Part shown: positions 23,617 through 35,354 of the stretch, one piece after another
Layout of the letters: each line of letters begins with the position of its first letter
Position numbering within the stretch: position 1 is the stretch's first letter
NCBI RefSeq assembly: GCF_030272615.1
Contig: NC_081411.1
Span: 186,170,449 to 186,234,448 of the forward strand
Source: Cryptomeria japonica
Lineage: Eukaryota > Streptophyta > Pinopsida > Cupressales > Cupressaceae
DNA: 64,000 nucleotides
Direction of reading: 5' to 3'
Notes under the pieces: generated by a model
Database searches by the model: none
What the model saw: only the letters and a program-made list of their open reading frames with translations
What the model was told of the DNA's origin: nothing
Made by a program: the position numbers and the translations under genes

Positions 23617-23621
23617 AATTC

Positions 23622-24541
23622 TACACTCAAAGCTAATGTACCTAGTCGTAACCTTCCATTGTTTCAGAAACAAAATATTTGTAAAAAGAGATGGATGTTG
23701 TTTATTAGTCACAAATAAAATGGTCAGTAGATGTGCATAAGAATTACTCTACCAATAAGTATGAAAGTATTAGATGTAATTAAATATACTAGAAAATAAG
23801 AACTTACAGAAAGAAAAAGCTTTGTAAAAAGTTTAAGCTATATGTATCCAAAATTAGCTATTAGTAAGATAGTGCGGCCGCTAGAATGGACTAATATATC
23901 ATGCTAGACATAACTTCATTAGAAAGATATGTATAAGATATATTTTATTATTATTTTTCTATAAATTTAAATTTAAGATAATTTAAATTAACGACTGCAT
24001 CCATATATACTCTTTATGAAAATGACCTAGTGACCTCTCGTAAAAGTAAAATAATGGCGAATCGAACAAAAGACTTTATGAAACAAACTCTTTGACTCGG
24101 AAGCCTTAACACTGATTTTTATTGTTTAACCCATCATTATTTTAAATGTAATGCGATATTGTAGTAAAGATCACCCAAGATTCCATGTTTCTCCTTACAA
24201 CAATTAAAAGCATATTTCTATAGTGCTCCCACAGTAATTTCAGTAGAAGGAATACGTGTATCCGTTTCTTTCCATTAAAGTAATGTATTGGCATATCTTT
24301 TTCTAGTGTCAATTGGCATATTTTCTCAAATGAACAGAAGGTATTCAGTATCTTTTTATCTTTCTTTTTTGACATGTCTCTGTTTCGCGTCCTCTTTTGG
24401 TGGAGGTTACATCTCTTTTCTGGTGGAGGTTACATCTTTTTTTCTGCGGAACCAATTCCTGTTAACCAGCACAAGAATAATTTTCTGATTGCCTTATCGA
24501 GCCTTACGATTGTTAAGGCAGCTTAACAGCAGAAAATTGCC
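23622..24541 (+). promoter_or_regulatory. Upstream region of the ankyrin gene
   Basis: AT-rich DNA between element D and the ankyrin start codon. Two copies of a ~22-bp word, TGGTGGAGGTTACATCT, stand side by side at 24398-24440. A GCGGCCGC octamer occurs at 23875. No clear TATA box could be chosen. That the promoter lies here follows only from position. Confidence 0.35.
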
Positions 24542-27500
24542 ATGACAACTGAGTGTGAACAGCCCAGCGAAGGAATCGATGGCAGGGCATACTACGCTGC
24601 AATACGTTTTGGAACAAAAATTGAGATTTCCCAACTTAAAGAAACTCTCAATAGTGTTACACCCGGAAGCAGAAATACTCTTCTTCATTTGGCTGCTAGT
24701 GTAGGAAATCTAGTAATCGTTCAAGAGCTCCTGCAACTCAATCCTCTGCTTGTCAAGGCCACCAATGCCCAAGGAAATACTGCATTGCACTTGGCTGCTC
24801 ATGGGGGTTTCTGTAGTGTTGTGCAGGTTCTACTCCAACAACAAAAAAGTGGTGTGGATATCTGTAACAAGCATAATGAGACGGCTCTTTTCAAAGCTTG
24901 TGAAAGTGGTAATTTAGCCACAGTGAAGGAGCTGTTGAAAGCACATCCGCCAAGTCTACGCCAAACAACAGTGGATGGGCGAACCTGTTTATATGTTGCA
25001 ATAATCAAAGGAAATTTGGGTCAGTTATTATTTTTCTCTTTACCTAGTTATTTCTGATAATTTATATATCTCTTTCTAGATCTAGAATATTAGCGAGGAT
25101 TATCCTACAATGCAACTTTAATGTTCTTCTTCTAATTGAGCTCTGTATTTCTTACATTAATGTAAGCTTTAACTAGGTAATCCGTACTTCTTCAACACTT
25201 AAATCGAAACTAATCTGAGATTATTTTCTTTGTTCTATCTATGTATTTATTTTAGAAAGGAAAATGCCACCAGCTAATGATTTTGGATGCTTCCTCCACA
25301 GATCTAGTGAATGAGATCTTAAAGTCACAAGATGCAAAATATTTAATAAAAATGAAGTATGAACATGACGATACGGCCTTGCATGTAGCTGCTCGGATAC
25401 ACTATGTGCACATAATGAGAAAGTTAATACAGTCTGAGCCCCGACTGTGTTATTGGGTTAATGGCAACCAAGAAACTCCCATTTTTGTGGCAGCGAAATT
25501 GGGGCATCTGGAAGCAGTAAAAGAGTTGATAAAGGAGAGGCCAGACGCTGTCGAAATACCAAGTAGGTGTGGAATGAACGTTCTACACATAGCTGCCCAA
25601 GTTAGCCAAGTGAGAATTATTGATTACTTGAATCAAAAGGTAGGTTTGTCAGACTTGGTCAACAAGGGACTTGAGAAGCCTCCAGAGGAAAAGTCCCTGC
25701 AAGGTGGAGAAAACCCAGGTCCGGCTACAAAATTAGATCATTTTTCACAGATAAGTGAAGGAGATACACCTCTGCATATTGCAGTCAGGAACAAAAAGCT
25801 ACCTGTAAGTTTCTTTTCATATCTTATACTATTAATTCTCATGCCCGCTTTCGTTTGTTTAAATAGAAATTTTGGGTGGTTGTCCGATTTCTTAATTTGA
25901 TATCATTGACTATGGAAAGAGGTAAAAATTAAGTTGCATTTCAAATCTGGTCCTCGCCATTTGAGTGTGGCTGTACAACTTACAGGTGAAAAAGTAAATT
26001 TTATTTCCAAAAGTATTTCTTACTCAAGATTAGCATCACAAAAATAAGGATTTGGAAAAACAAAAGAACTTTGACTCAAGCTGCGTGAAGCCAAAACTCC
26101 TCAAGCAACTTTGTACCCTATTGACAGCCTTACCCTTTAACTCATATGAACTCATATGAGTTGAGATCCTTAGTGGCTAGATTCCCACCTCAAAGCATTC
26201 ATAGGACAACTCGTTGCCCCTAACCATTATCTTATCTTCATTCAAAGTGGGTGAGTGCCAAGATGTGTGCCCGGGAATGTAGGCATTCGGGACATGGAGC
26301 GCCCCATCTAGGCCCCCTAACATCATCCTTCTCCTTACAAATCTCCTCCAATCTTCACACATTAGGCTAAATCCCCACTCTCAAAGGCAAGAATAAGAGC
26401 CACTCAAATTAGTCTTGTCCAAAAGAAGACAGACTACTATTCATTACATCCAAGGGAAGCCTCAACCATAACCTATAATTGAAAAGGAATCACCTACACT
26501 TTAAAGCTTTATATGGGTTTACCTTCCTCTAAAACTCTCTTACCCTATACCCTATACCCTACACAAGCATGAGTACGAAAATAATTAAAAAACACTAGAA
26601 AATCTTCATAATCCATATGTTGCACCTAATCACTTCCTTAGAGGATAGATGATCGAACCTTATTGGGATACTAGCTTATCTATATAATGATAAGCAATAA
26701 AATATTTATTTTTCTTACGTAAGCAAAATTCTATTCGAAACGACCATTTCTTGTACTTTATATTTTTTCATTGAGAAGAATTTGCTTGAGGAGTTTCAAT
26801 TAATTAAATGATATTAAGTGATTTGCTTTATTGATGGATTCTTTTCCCTAAAAAAAGATGAAGATTCTTAGCATTAAGAGATAGTATTAGTATTTATTTT
26901 AATTGTTTGTAGATCCCAAGTTCCCAAAATTCCTAGTTTCTCCATGCTAGAAAAATTTAGCAAATCATCAACGAAACAAATAGAGAAATCTCCAAATATG
27001 AATATTTTTAATGCACCATAACCTTCTATTTACTAAATTTCAGTTTGCGTCCTGTAGATGGTGAAGTCGCTTCTCAACGTACAGGGTATAAACAAGGACG
27101 CAGTTAACAAGGAAGGCTTAACGGCGCTGGACATTGCAAGAGAAAAAACAGAATACCACGAATCTCACAAGATAATTGAAATGCTGTGTAATTGTCCTCC
27201 CAAGTGCAGGCCTTTCTTGTACAGCGCTCCCAAGGTCGCCGAAGAGAAACGCCAGGTTGCCATTGATATGGTGAACAAAACATTTGACGCGAGGCGCAAC
27301 ACAGAATTAGTGGTAGCAGTGTTGTTAGCCACAATGTCATTTACAGCTGTCTTCACCATTCCAGACGGTTTCAGAACTGATATAGAGGAAGAAGAAAGGC
27401 ACAAGTTTGGCTCCCGCTTTCTCATTAGATCTCTTTCATTTAATATGTTTATAATTTTTAATTGTGTGGCCTTCTTTCTGTCGTTATTTGTGGTGCTGGC

Positions 27501-27930
27501 ATGGCATATTACTACGCCTCTTACAACAGAACATAAGTTGTCCTTCTTAGCTATCACCAATCTCATGGTTTGTGCCACCGCTGCTTTTACAACGTATGGT
27601 TTCATGGCTGCATTGTACACAATACTTGAGCACAATACACTGGCTTGGCTTGTGCTTGGGACGTGCATGATCATCTGCCTCTGTGGCGCTTTGGGTCTCT
27701 TCAAATTGGCTACACAGTATTTGGTGAAAATGGAAAGAGTGAGGCGCCTGTGTGGTGTGAATCTTTTCCTCTTTGACCGTCTGGTGGAGTCTGTCTGGAT
27801 GAAACTAGAAAGTTGGGGTTATTTTGATATGGTACCCAGGTACATAAGGAAGTGCCATGTTATTATACACTCCAAGTGCACTAGTAAGTGTAAGGCTATG
27901 CCTAAGAGTGAGTCTGTTGAAAACGTGTAG
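24542..27930 (+). CDS. Ankyrin-repeat PGG-domain membrane protein (ACD6-like), 3 exons
   Basis: Exons inferred from reading frame and splice signals: 24542-25019, 25260-25804 and 27058-27930. Introns start GTCAGT and GTAAGT and end AAAG and TGTAG; the three parts sum to 1896 nt, giving 631 residues and a stop. Residues ~43-370 hold about nine ankyrin repeats (NTLLHLAASVGN, NTALHLAAHGGF, DTALHVAARIHY, ETPIFVAAKLGH, DTPLHIAVRNKK and others). Residues ~420-560 form the PGG domain with four hydrophobic helices (~424-442, 467-490, 503-524, 536-556); the name-giving motif reads PDG here. Known ACD6/ITN1-type proteins sit in membranes and act in defence or stress signalling; this role is by family only. 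Length is usual. It is the only intact-looking host gene in the window. An exon-2 stretch (~residues 295-320) is unlike ankyrin and probably a loop. Confidence 0.9.
25020..25259 (+). other. Intron 1 of the ankyrin gene
   Basis: 240 bp, GT...AG, phase 1. It splits a Gly codon so that the ankyrin pattern runs on from GNL to GKCHQLM. An alternative AG at 25254-25255 would shift the frame and was rejected. Confidence 0.8.
25805..27057 (+). other. Intron 2 of the ankyrin gene
   Basis: 1253 bp, GTAAGT...TGTAG, phase 0. AT-rich, without recognised repeats or open frames of worth; it contains three CCCTATA-type words at about 26547-26570. It separates the last ankyrin repeats and the PGG domain from the rest, a common intron site in this family. 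Confidence 0.8.
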
Positions 27931-27969
27931 GTACAAATTCAAAATCATGTTATTGTTGTAAATAAGATC

Positions 27970-28435
27970 TTTTTGATGTATGGAGTAAACTGGATATCAA
28001 AAGTCTATACTTCTTTATTAACAGTTTAGTGGTTGGATATTGTTGATGTATGTAATAAATTAGATCTTGTTAATGCATGGAGTAAATTGGATGGTTACTA
28101 TCTTGTTCTTCCTCGCTAAGAGTTTAGCCATTGCATTTAGCTCTTGTTCATGTATGCAGTAAATTAGATGATCAAAATTCCATTCTTCCTTACTAATAGT
28201 TTAGTCATCTAATCTCGTTTATGTATGAAGTAAATTGGTCGACCAAAACTCTATTCTTCCTTACCAACAATTTAGGGCACCATCCAATCTTGTTGATGTA
28301 TTAGTAAATTGGATGATCAAAATTCTATACTTCTTTACTAACAGTTTAGTCATCCCATCTTGTTGATGTATGGAATAAATTGGACGACTAAAATTCTCTT
28401 CTTCTTTAGTAACAGTTTAGTCATTTTGTTTATAT
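27970..28435. repeat. Minisatellite, ~70-73-bp unit, about seven copies
   Basis: Starts about 40 bp after the ankyrin stop codon. The core GTTGATGTATGGAGTAAATT recurs near 27974, 28043, 28070, 28146, 28216, 28288 and 28361, followed by a TTCTTTACTAACAGTTTAG word. Copies are imperfect and one unit is short. It may lie in the 3' UTR. Confidence 0.85.
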
Positions 28436-28559
28436 ATTTATGCTCTCCACTTTATCTCATATTAATTTGAAGGTGTGATTTAATTATTCAAAATTTTTTT
28501 AATGTGTAACATTATTTTATAAATGTTAATTTAAATAAGTTTATTCATTAAAAAAACAT

Positions 28560-30350
28560 ATTGTTTTTTATTAAGGGAAAACAAGTTTTGAAGGGACCTA
28601 AAACCCTTTACAAAACAGGTTTTGGAAGGACCTGAAACCCAAACCTTAAGATAAACTTGAAAGTCCACCTAATGATACAAAGCAAAAGTGAGATAGGGCA
28701 AACCATATAAAAGATGGGGGACGGCGTAAGAAGGACCCCCAACAAGAAACAACAAGCTGCAAAAGTGAAAGACCAACAAGTAGCCCCAATCCAACCAAAA
28801 CAAATCAAGGATTTGATCTACACTTGTGGGAGCGAAGGGTCATATCAATAGAGGACTAGGATGATTTGGATTTCTTACTTTTAATGGTAATCCATCCCTC
28901 TTCAACCCTAATAGCAGTGCTTTGCCAAGAAGATAGGTCTAGAATAGAGAACCTCCCACCAACAAGAGGAATAGTGGCATCATCTTGAGAGGTGGGGAGA
29001 GTAGAAATCTGAGAATCAGAAGGACCAAACAATGATCCAACAGTAATTTGGGAAGCGGGAAGATCAACCACCATTGAAGAGCTTCCAACATCCTTCAACC
29101 AATCAGTCAGGATGCCACTACCACAAGAAGCATCCACACGCACCTAAGGCAAAGCAACAACAAAACTTTCATTTACAAGCGCCATAGCAGGGGCAGCAGC
29201 CTGAGGTGCATTACCATCACTATCATTGGCTAGAGGAACCTACGCAACCGCTTGGGAGAAGCTTTATTTTTGAACAAAGTAGTGTTTAGACGAGGCACCA
29301 TTCCACCAAGAAACGGATCTTTTTTCTTTTTATCTAACTCACACTGTACAGTGACAAGAACAGTATGGAAGCAATTTCGACATCTGAAGGGGATGCCCTC
29401 ATAGTCAAGCGATTAGACCCAAGATCCCAATGAAGAGTTAATCTTTATCTCAGTAGGGAGCCCTTTAGAAACATTAGTATCAACCAAAATCCGAGCATAA
29501 TTAGAATGATAAATATAGTAAGAATCCTTATCAATCATTAGGAAGTCTCCTAAAGCCTCCCCCATTTCCTCTAGCAAAGAGTCTATCTAAAGATGAAGGG
29601 GGAGGTTAGGGAGCCTAACCCAAATAGGAATCTTGTTAAATGAATCAGTAGATGGGTTAAAATCCGAGAACCAAGGTTTAACCATCAATAAAAAATTATC
29701 CTCCTAGCTGAAAGGATTGTTACATAAGATTTTTGATCTATCCTCTTCCTGTTCAAATTTAGCAATGAAGAAAACCCTGGCTAAAGGATAAATGTTAACA
29801 GTGCCCTTTAAGATCGGTTCCCAGTTTTGAGAGATCTAGGTGTGCAGTTGTGGAAGGCTCGGCCAAAAGCCCCAAAACTTGCAAATCAATCCATGAGACT
29901 CAAACACAGAGTTATGGATGATCTCCTTTTCAATGTCAGCAGACAACCTAAAATCCAAGAAGTTGCACATAGGAATAGCCACAGACACCAAGCCACAAGC
30001 ATCCCAATCCATAGCAGAGGACACTATAACCCCAATGGCAGAAATAGGAACACCACTATTTGTAGAATCACCAGTAGAAGCCCCATTGGCATCCACCTTC
30101 AGCCTACCAAATGTAGAAGATAGAGAAATGTCACCCGCAGAGGAGCCCATCCCTCCCACGGTCTCAGTTGCAGCCAGGAAGGGTGAAAGAGTTGTTGAAA
30201 GAGTAGGAGTCCATTGAGTGGGAGCATTTTTCTTCAGCCAAGGCATAGTTGAGCGGGCTCCTTCTAGCCACTATTGTCTTCTGTGAAATTCCTACTTAAT
30301 CTTTTTGTTTTTTTCTTCAGATGAATCAAGATTTTTCCCTCAATATCGGA
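28560..30350 (-). mobile_element. ORF1-only LINE copy (half-LINE), minus strand
   Basis: The minus strand carries an ORF1 from about 30246 to 28856, then about 290 bp of 3' UTR with GGGTTTCAGGTCCTTCC and a terminal AATAAAAAACA near 28570. No endonuclease or RT follows ORF1, so ORF2 is absent, as in the copy at 10.9-12.9 kb. The 5' limit near 30350 is approximate. Confidence 0.7.
28856..30246 (-). pseudogene. LINE ORF1 protein (DUF4283 type)
   Basis: Starts MPWLKKNAPTQW at 30246. The DUF4283 core lies at about 29400-29850: VNIYPLARVFFIAKFEQEE, DNFLLMVKPWFSDFNP, FNKIPIWVRLPNLPLHL, then YARILVDTNVSKGLP and a zinc-knuckle-like FRCRNC at about 29380. The C-terminal part ends GGRFSILDLSSW and EGWITIKSKKSKSS at 28856-28960. 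This protein type binds the LINE RNA. Reading is interrupted by at least four stops, three of them TAG where the family has Trp or a similar codon, and one TAA; there is also a frame change near the middle. I think it is about full length for an ORF1. Confidence 0.7.
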
Positions 30351-30360
30351 TATGAGAATT

Positions 30361-30650
30361 TTTTTTTTTAAAAAAACAGATTGTTGTTTTTGATAAAGAT
30401 AAACGGGTTTTACAGGGACTTGAAACCCAAAGTTTTACAGACCAAGGCCAGTAGCCAACCAAACATTAAACCTAAGCGAAACAAGGGAGAAACCCCACAC
30501 AGACCGAATGCTAAAATACAAGACAAACAAAGCCAAAAAATAGGGCAAAGCACTCAACTGAGAGAGTGCACCAATTCAATATTCTTCTAAATAATCTTCT
30601 TGTTAATTTTGTCCAAATCCTCTAGGTTCCCTAGCCCTGGCTCCGACTCC
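30361..30650 (-). mobile_element. LINE 3' tail fragment
   Basis: The minus strand contains GGGTTTCAAGTCCCTGTAAA followed by an A-rich end at 30361-30380. This is the same kind of tail as at 28560-28640 but diverged. It represents a second, 5'-truncated LINE insertion beside the first. Confidence 0.5.
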
Positions 30651-31853
30651 TGGTTCTAGTGCAAGGACCTGAGTTATTTTATTCATTAAAAAAATATATT
30701 CTTGTTGATCTAATGAGAAACAAGAATAAACACACTATTTTTATTTGATAATTAAATTTTGAAAAAATTTACTTTTATTAATAATTATAATTTTTCAAGA
30801 AAAGAAACTATTATTAAATATATTTATAACAAGTTGTGGATGTATTTATTTTATATCATAAAAATAATTTATTATAATTTAAAATAAAAAATAATGTCTA
30901 ATTTTAAAATTATGAATTAATAACTATTTATTCATAAAGATTATGTGAATTAAAATATTATAAATTTAATTATTTTTAATAGATAAAATTCAATTTAAAG
31001 AACAATAACTTTGCAATATTATTACTATTAAAAAATATGTAAGCCAAAATTTTGGAACTTGATAAATTTCATTATCAAAAATTTTAAGTATGTTTTTTTG
31101 CATGATTTCATAAATAAAGAAAGCTTTAATTTGACAAATTAATATAATAGAAAATATTTCACATCTTTCACAAAACACAATGGCGATAAATTGTTTAACA
31201 ATCACTAAGAGAATCAAGGTCACATTGTTGTGAGCCTAGATACTTAAATTTTTGGATCCCCCATTGTACTTCACAAAATCCTATTTTTGTAGAAACCCTT
31301 ATTGTTGGAAAAACATGAAATGGGTCATTTTGGAAAACCAAATGGATTGAGGTATATAATGCATATATTACATTAGATGAATGGGTGTGCGTAAGAAATG
31401 TATGGATAATATGAATTTATTATATTACATGATTATATAAATATGATAACAACTAATTATGTATAAATGTTTGTGTATAGAGAAGAGTCGAATATACAAA
31501 AATGAGAATATTTGAAAAACTATTGTGTCATTGATCATTATGTACATACATTAATAAACTAATTATTTATTAATGTTTGTATATAGAGAAGAGTGGAATA
31601 TACAAAAATGAGAATATTTGATAAACAATTTTGTCATTTATCATTATATACATGCATTAATAAATTTTCTAAAATGGTATAAAATTTAATAGTAAATGGC
31701 ATCTTAAAATGATTGTGTATCTAAAACTATGTAACACTCACAATCATGCATGTAAAGAAAACATTAAGGCATTGAACGATATGAAGGCACTATGATAGGT
31801 ATAAACTAATTGAGCTTACAAGTTGTTAGCATGTAACTTTGTTCTTTAGTATC
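30651..31853. repeat. AT-rich DNA with a 107-bp tandem duplication
   Basis: No gene seen. At 31450-31556 and 31557-31663 a ~107-bp unit occurs twice (TAGAGAAGAGT then AATATACAAAAATGAGAATA in both). Confidence 0.7.
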
Positions 31854-32103
31854 TAATGCTAAGCCCTCCTTGTTACTTTCCAAACACCTCAAAATGTATG
31901 ACACTGACCCCCTAAAATAAGAGTGGGATCCTATCAAGGTAAAGCTCTACAAATTTAGTTCAATCTTCTCACCATCTCCAAGACTTGCTTGCTCTCTCAC
32001 AATCTTTGACAATTCCATGTTGGTGATTGGTCCTTTAAGGACCTCTTCTTCTTGTCCCTCTAACATCTCTCAATTCTCTATCTCCTCACCAAAGTTGTTA
32101 CTA

Positions 32104-32115
32104 GCTCTGATACCA
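32104..32115 (-). other. Primer binding site of element E
   Basis: Minus strand TGGTATCAGAGC, two bases from the LTR start at 32118. Matches initiator-Met tRNA. Confidence 0.8.
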
Positions 32116-32117
32116 CT

Positions 32118-33597
32118 TGATGCATAGCCCTCCTTGTTACCTTCCAAACCTCAAAATGTATGACATTGACCCCCTAAAATAAGAACAGGATCCTATCAAG
32201 GTAAAGCTCTATAACTTTAGTTCAATCTTCTCACCATCTCCAAGACTCTTGCCTACTCAATCAAGGGTATCTTTCTGCAACACACTCCATGAAACCTCCA
32301 AGGGTTATAAATAATTGTCACACTAGTTTTGGGTCCTAAAAGACTCCTCAAGGTCAGACAAAGCACCGGTTGCAAATATACCTGCTCATTCCTTAAGAAA
32401 CTCACCCAATTAGGCCTAGTTGCTTGTAGCCCTATTTAGCGAGTAAAGGGGCCTTAAGTTCAAATTTTCCCAAACACCTTGGTAAACAAATTATGGACTC
32501 AAACACCCTTTTGGAATTTATACAAGTCCCAAAAAGGAAGGGTCAAGGTCTGGAAATTAAAGGTCTTTCCCGATAGGATATTGACTGTCCTAAAAGGGCT
32601 AATTAGGCCTCTTTTGTGAAGCAACTATGCTCAGATGATTGAACTGGCCAATTAAAATCCCATGGAAATTTTTGGAAACATTAATCAATAGGAATTCTAG
32701 GGTTACACACCTGGAATCATCACCATTTGCACACAAGGTACTTTTGTTTGTTCAAGGTCTAGATAGCCACATAGAGATGTCTACCTAGGGTCGCTCCAAA
32801 CACTTATCTCCCTTGCTCCTCCTACAAAACACTCTTGGAATCCTATAATAAATTTACCATACTTTCCTTTCACCAAATCCCATGGGCCTCAGATTGGTAA
32901 AGTGCAAGATATGGCCATGAAGGAGGAAAAACCCAAGGTAAACCCTAGTTTTTCAGGTACCTACAGCAAAAATTGAATATCAGGAGCAACACACATAATA
33001 AAGACTTCAAATCAAAACCAAAACAGATTTAAGTCTCCTCTCCAACCAATTCACATAATTGGGATTGGATCCCAATCTGTACAGAACCGTACCACAAACC
33101 AAAACTCCAGAATTGCAGGAAAAACTCAGAATTCTATTAGTTTGCTTGCATCAAAGATCTTCTCTGTACAATCACCTCTTGGAAATTGGATCTATGAGAT
33201 TTATAAACTATTCCTCAACTTCTCTCAACTGAAAATCAAGAGGTTAGAGCCATTGGAGGAGGTTGAAATTGCAAAATGCAAAAAGTGCATAAAAGTTACT
33301 CATGACAACTTTTGACAACTTTTGCAAAAGTTGTCAAAATGTCATCTTTCACCTCCTAATACCTTGGGTCAAGCTCAACCCCTCATAAAATATCTTAAAA
33401 TACTTAAAACTGACACATTTATCCCCTATTGTCCAAAAGTCCTAGTTGGCTCACAAGATAGGGTTCATTATTACAAACATATAATGCATGATTGAAAACC
33501 TATATAAAACATCCTAAAGACATTGTTAATGCCTTATCGTCCCTTCTCAGAGTCTAACTTTTCATCTTGAATGGTTTGATGAGGTGCTCTTGCACCA
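32118..33597 (-). repeat. Full LTR of element E
   Basis: 1480 bp, TGATGCATAG ... CTTGCACCA. Its first 130 bp repeat the stub at 31854 (shared CTCAAAATGTATGACA and GGATCCTATCAAGGTAAAGC). It holds a perfect 28-bp palindrome at 33311-33338 and a TATATAAAA word near 33501. Confidence 0.75.
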
Positions 33598-33602
33598 ATA
33601 TC

Positions 33603-35350
33603 TATCTACATTGGAATTTATAGAACATAAGAAAATATGTATTGATAAGATCCTATCTTATAGCTAGAAAGAAGTTGCAATAATAGTAGTTTGATGAGTT
33701 GTATAAGAAACATAAAATGCACAAAGATAGAAGTTTATTTTTATTTGAGATATCATAATTATGTGTTATTGAATATGTGGCTAGAACTATCCATACCACT
33801 CATCTTGAGGCAATCATATATTCGTGATAGAATAATAATAAATATGTTATGTAACCACTAGATATAACTCAGCCAAAGAGTTCAAATCAAATAAATAAGA
33901 AGAATTCAAAACAAAAGTAGGACTAGGTATAATATTAAAACATTTAGTTTTCCATAGATTCTAGCAATCATTGTTAAGCCCTACACAGAATGGAAAAGCT
34001 ACTATTCCAATGGTGAGTGCTTGAAGAAAAATGCTAACAATGATCCAAGATTGGAAAACAATATCCTCAAATAATTGAACCTATTGAGGTTCTTCTTATT
34101 CATTACATTCCAAAACATGAATGTAGATGCAAATTGTTGTCACACAAAAGTTTCTTTAACCTTTTACTGTAAGATAGATGCATAACATTTACAACTAGAT
34201 GGGAAGCCATGCTTTATTGATGGTTTTGAACTCTTCATTGGTGTAGTCATAGATGTTTGTGTTTATTTCTTTGATATTGGCATGAACATTTTTGTTCTCA
34301 AAAACCTTGGCATAATTAGTTGTGGTAAATTTGGATCAGTTGTAAAGATATGAATATATTAGTGTTTTGGTTGATTAAAAATATGATTGATGAGGTTACA
34401 TAAACAATGATCATGTAAAATAAAAGTACAATCATCTAAGTACAATGTTAATAATGATAAATCCTACCACTTTGTTATTTGATGCATTTAAATGATAATT
34501 AAGTAGCTCCCTTCTCAACTTCTTTATTACTTTTTGCAACTCCACTTCTATAGGAGATCTCTCCAACTCACATTATAGAAGTATGAAAAATTAAACTCTC
34601 CTATTTTTCTAAAAGTAAATGCAAGAGAGCCTATTCCCACTTTTTCAAGTTCTATAAGCAATGTTCTACAAATTTCCTCCTACATTGCTGTTATAAACAA
34701 TTGAACTAATCTTTTAGCATACTTTTTAATATAGAAACTAGAGATTTTTTATTAAAGATATTTTTGGATTTAGTATAAATAGTTGGTATTTGGAAGTTAA
34801 AAGTGTTTTGATCATTTAGAATAAGATAACAAGTAACTATAATCACTTCAAATTGGTAGCTATTGGCCAAATACTCCATGACAACTTGAGTTGTAGACTA
34901 CTCTACATCTTTTTTACACATGTAAGTGTTAGTGGATTCATATCATGAACCATTTATAGTGAAAAAGTATTTGAGATTTGGAAGGTGATCAAATGCTTCG
35001 TTGAAACTTTCATATGTTGGAATTGTGAAATGTATCTTTTGTGTGAACTCTTGAAATTTCCATTCATATGATCCATAGTGAACTACAAATATAATAATAT
35101 ATAGTGTTGGTTAAATTTCTGCATAGACTTATTACTACAGAGGATTTAAACTTCATAAAACAAATTTCCAAGTTGCAAGTTTTGTTGTATTATAAGTTAG
35201 AGATATAAATATTAGTTCTAAAAATACCTATATCTACTAAATAACAATGAAGATCCCCCTTTATGGTAATTACTTTGGGCATTTATTGTAATTTTTAAAT
35301 TCCTATTGTATTGATAGTCTGTTGTCAATAGTCCTAATAGAGGGGGAGGC
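33603..35350. other. AT-rich intergenic DNA, nothing recognised
   Basis: No open frame above background and no clear repeat. Not resolvable by eye. Confidence 0.5.
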
Positions 35351-35354
35351 ATCA

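Larger units (their letters stand above)
17592..23621 (+). mobile_element. Element D: nearly whole Ty1/Copia retrotransposon (fossil)
   Basis: 17597-23616 with AATTC target duplications at 17592-17596 and 23617-23621. Order on the plus strand: LTR, initiator-Met primer site, Gag with a zinc knuckle, protease, integrase, RT, RNase H, polypurine tract, LTR. Integrase before RT identifies Copia. By eye the LTRs differ by about 3 percent plus one ~50-bp indel, so it is one of the younger insertions here. Coding is nearly continuous with about four interruptions. It lies about 0.9 kb upstream of the ankyrin gene, in the same orientation. Confidence 0.95.
31849..33602 (-). mobile_element. Element E: collapsed LTR retroelement (fossil)
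   Basis: 31854-33597: LTR stub (31854-about 31990), a ~115-bp leader, primer site, then a full LTR 32118-33597. All coding is gone. Flanks are GTATC (31849-31853) and ATATC (33598-33602), a target duplication with one difference. The LTR start on the minus strand, TGGTGCAAGAGCACC, recalls that of Gypsy element B, so a Gypsy origin is possible. Orientation is set by the primer site. Confidence 0.7.

Noticed and set aside
23875-23882. GCGGCCGC (NotI site) as a sign of cloning vector
   Set aside because: A single rare octamer with ordinary AT-rich plant-like sequence on both sides; no vector sequence beside it.
26177-26362. Minus-strand open frame inside intron 2 of the ankyrin gene
   Set aside because: Short, no domain, and in AT-rich intron sequence; explained by chance.
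26547-26570. Telomere-like CCCTATA repeat
   Set aside because: Only three units and not the plant telomere word CCCTAAA.
27970-28435. Possible CRISPR-like array behind the ankyrin gene
   Set aside because: Units are contiguous imperfect tandem copies of ~70 bp without unique spacers, in a plant genome; it is a minisatellite.
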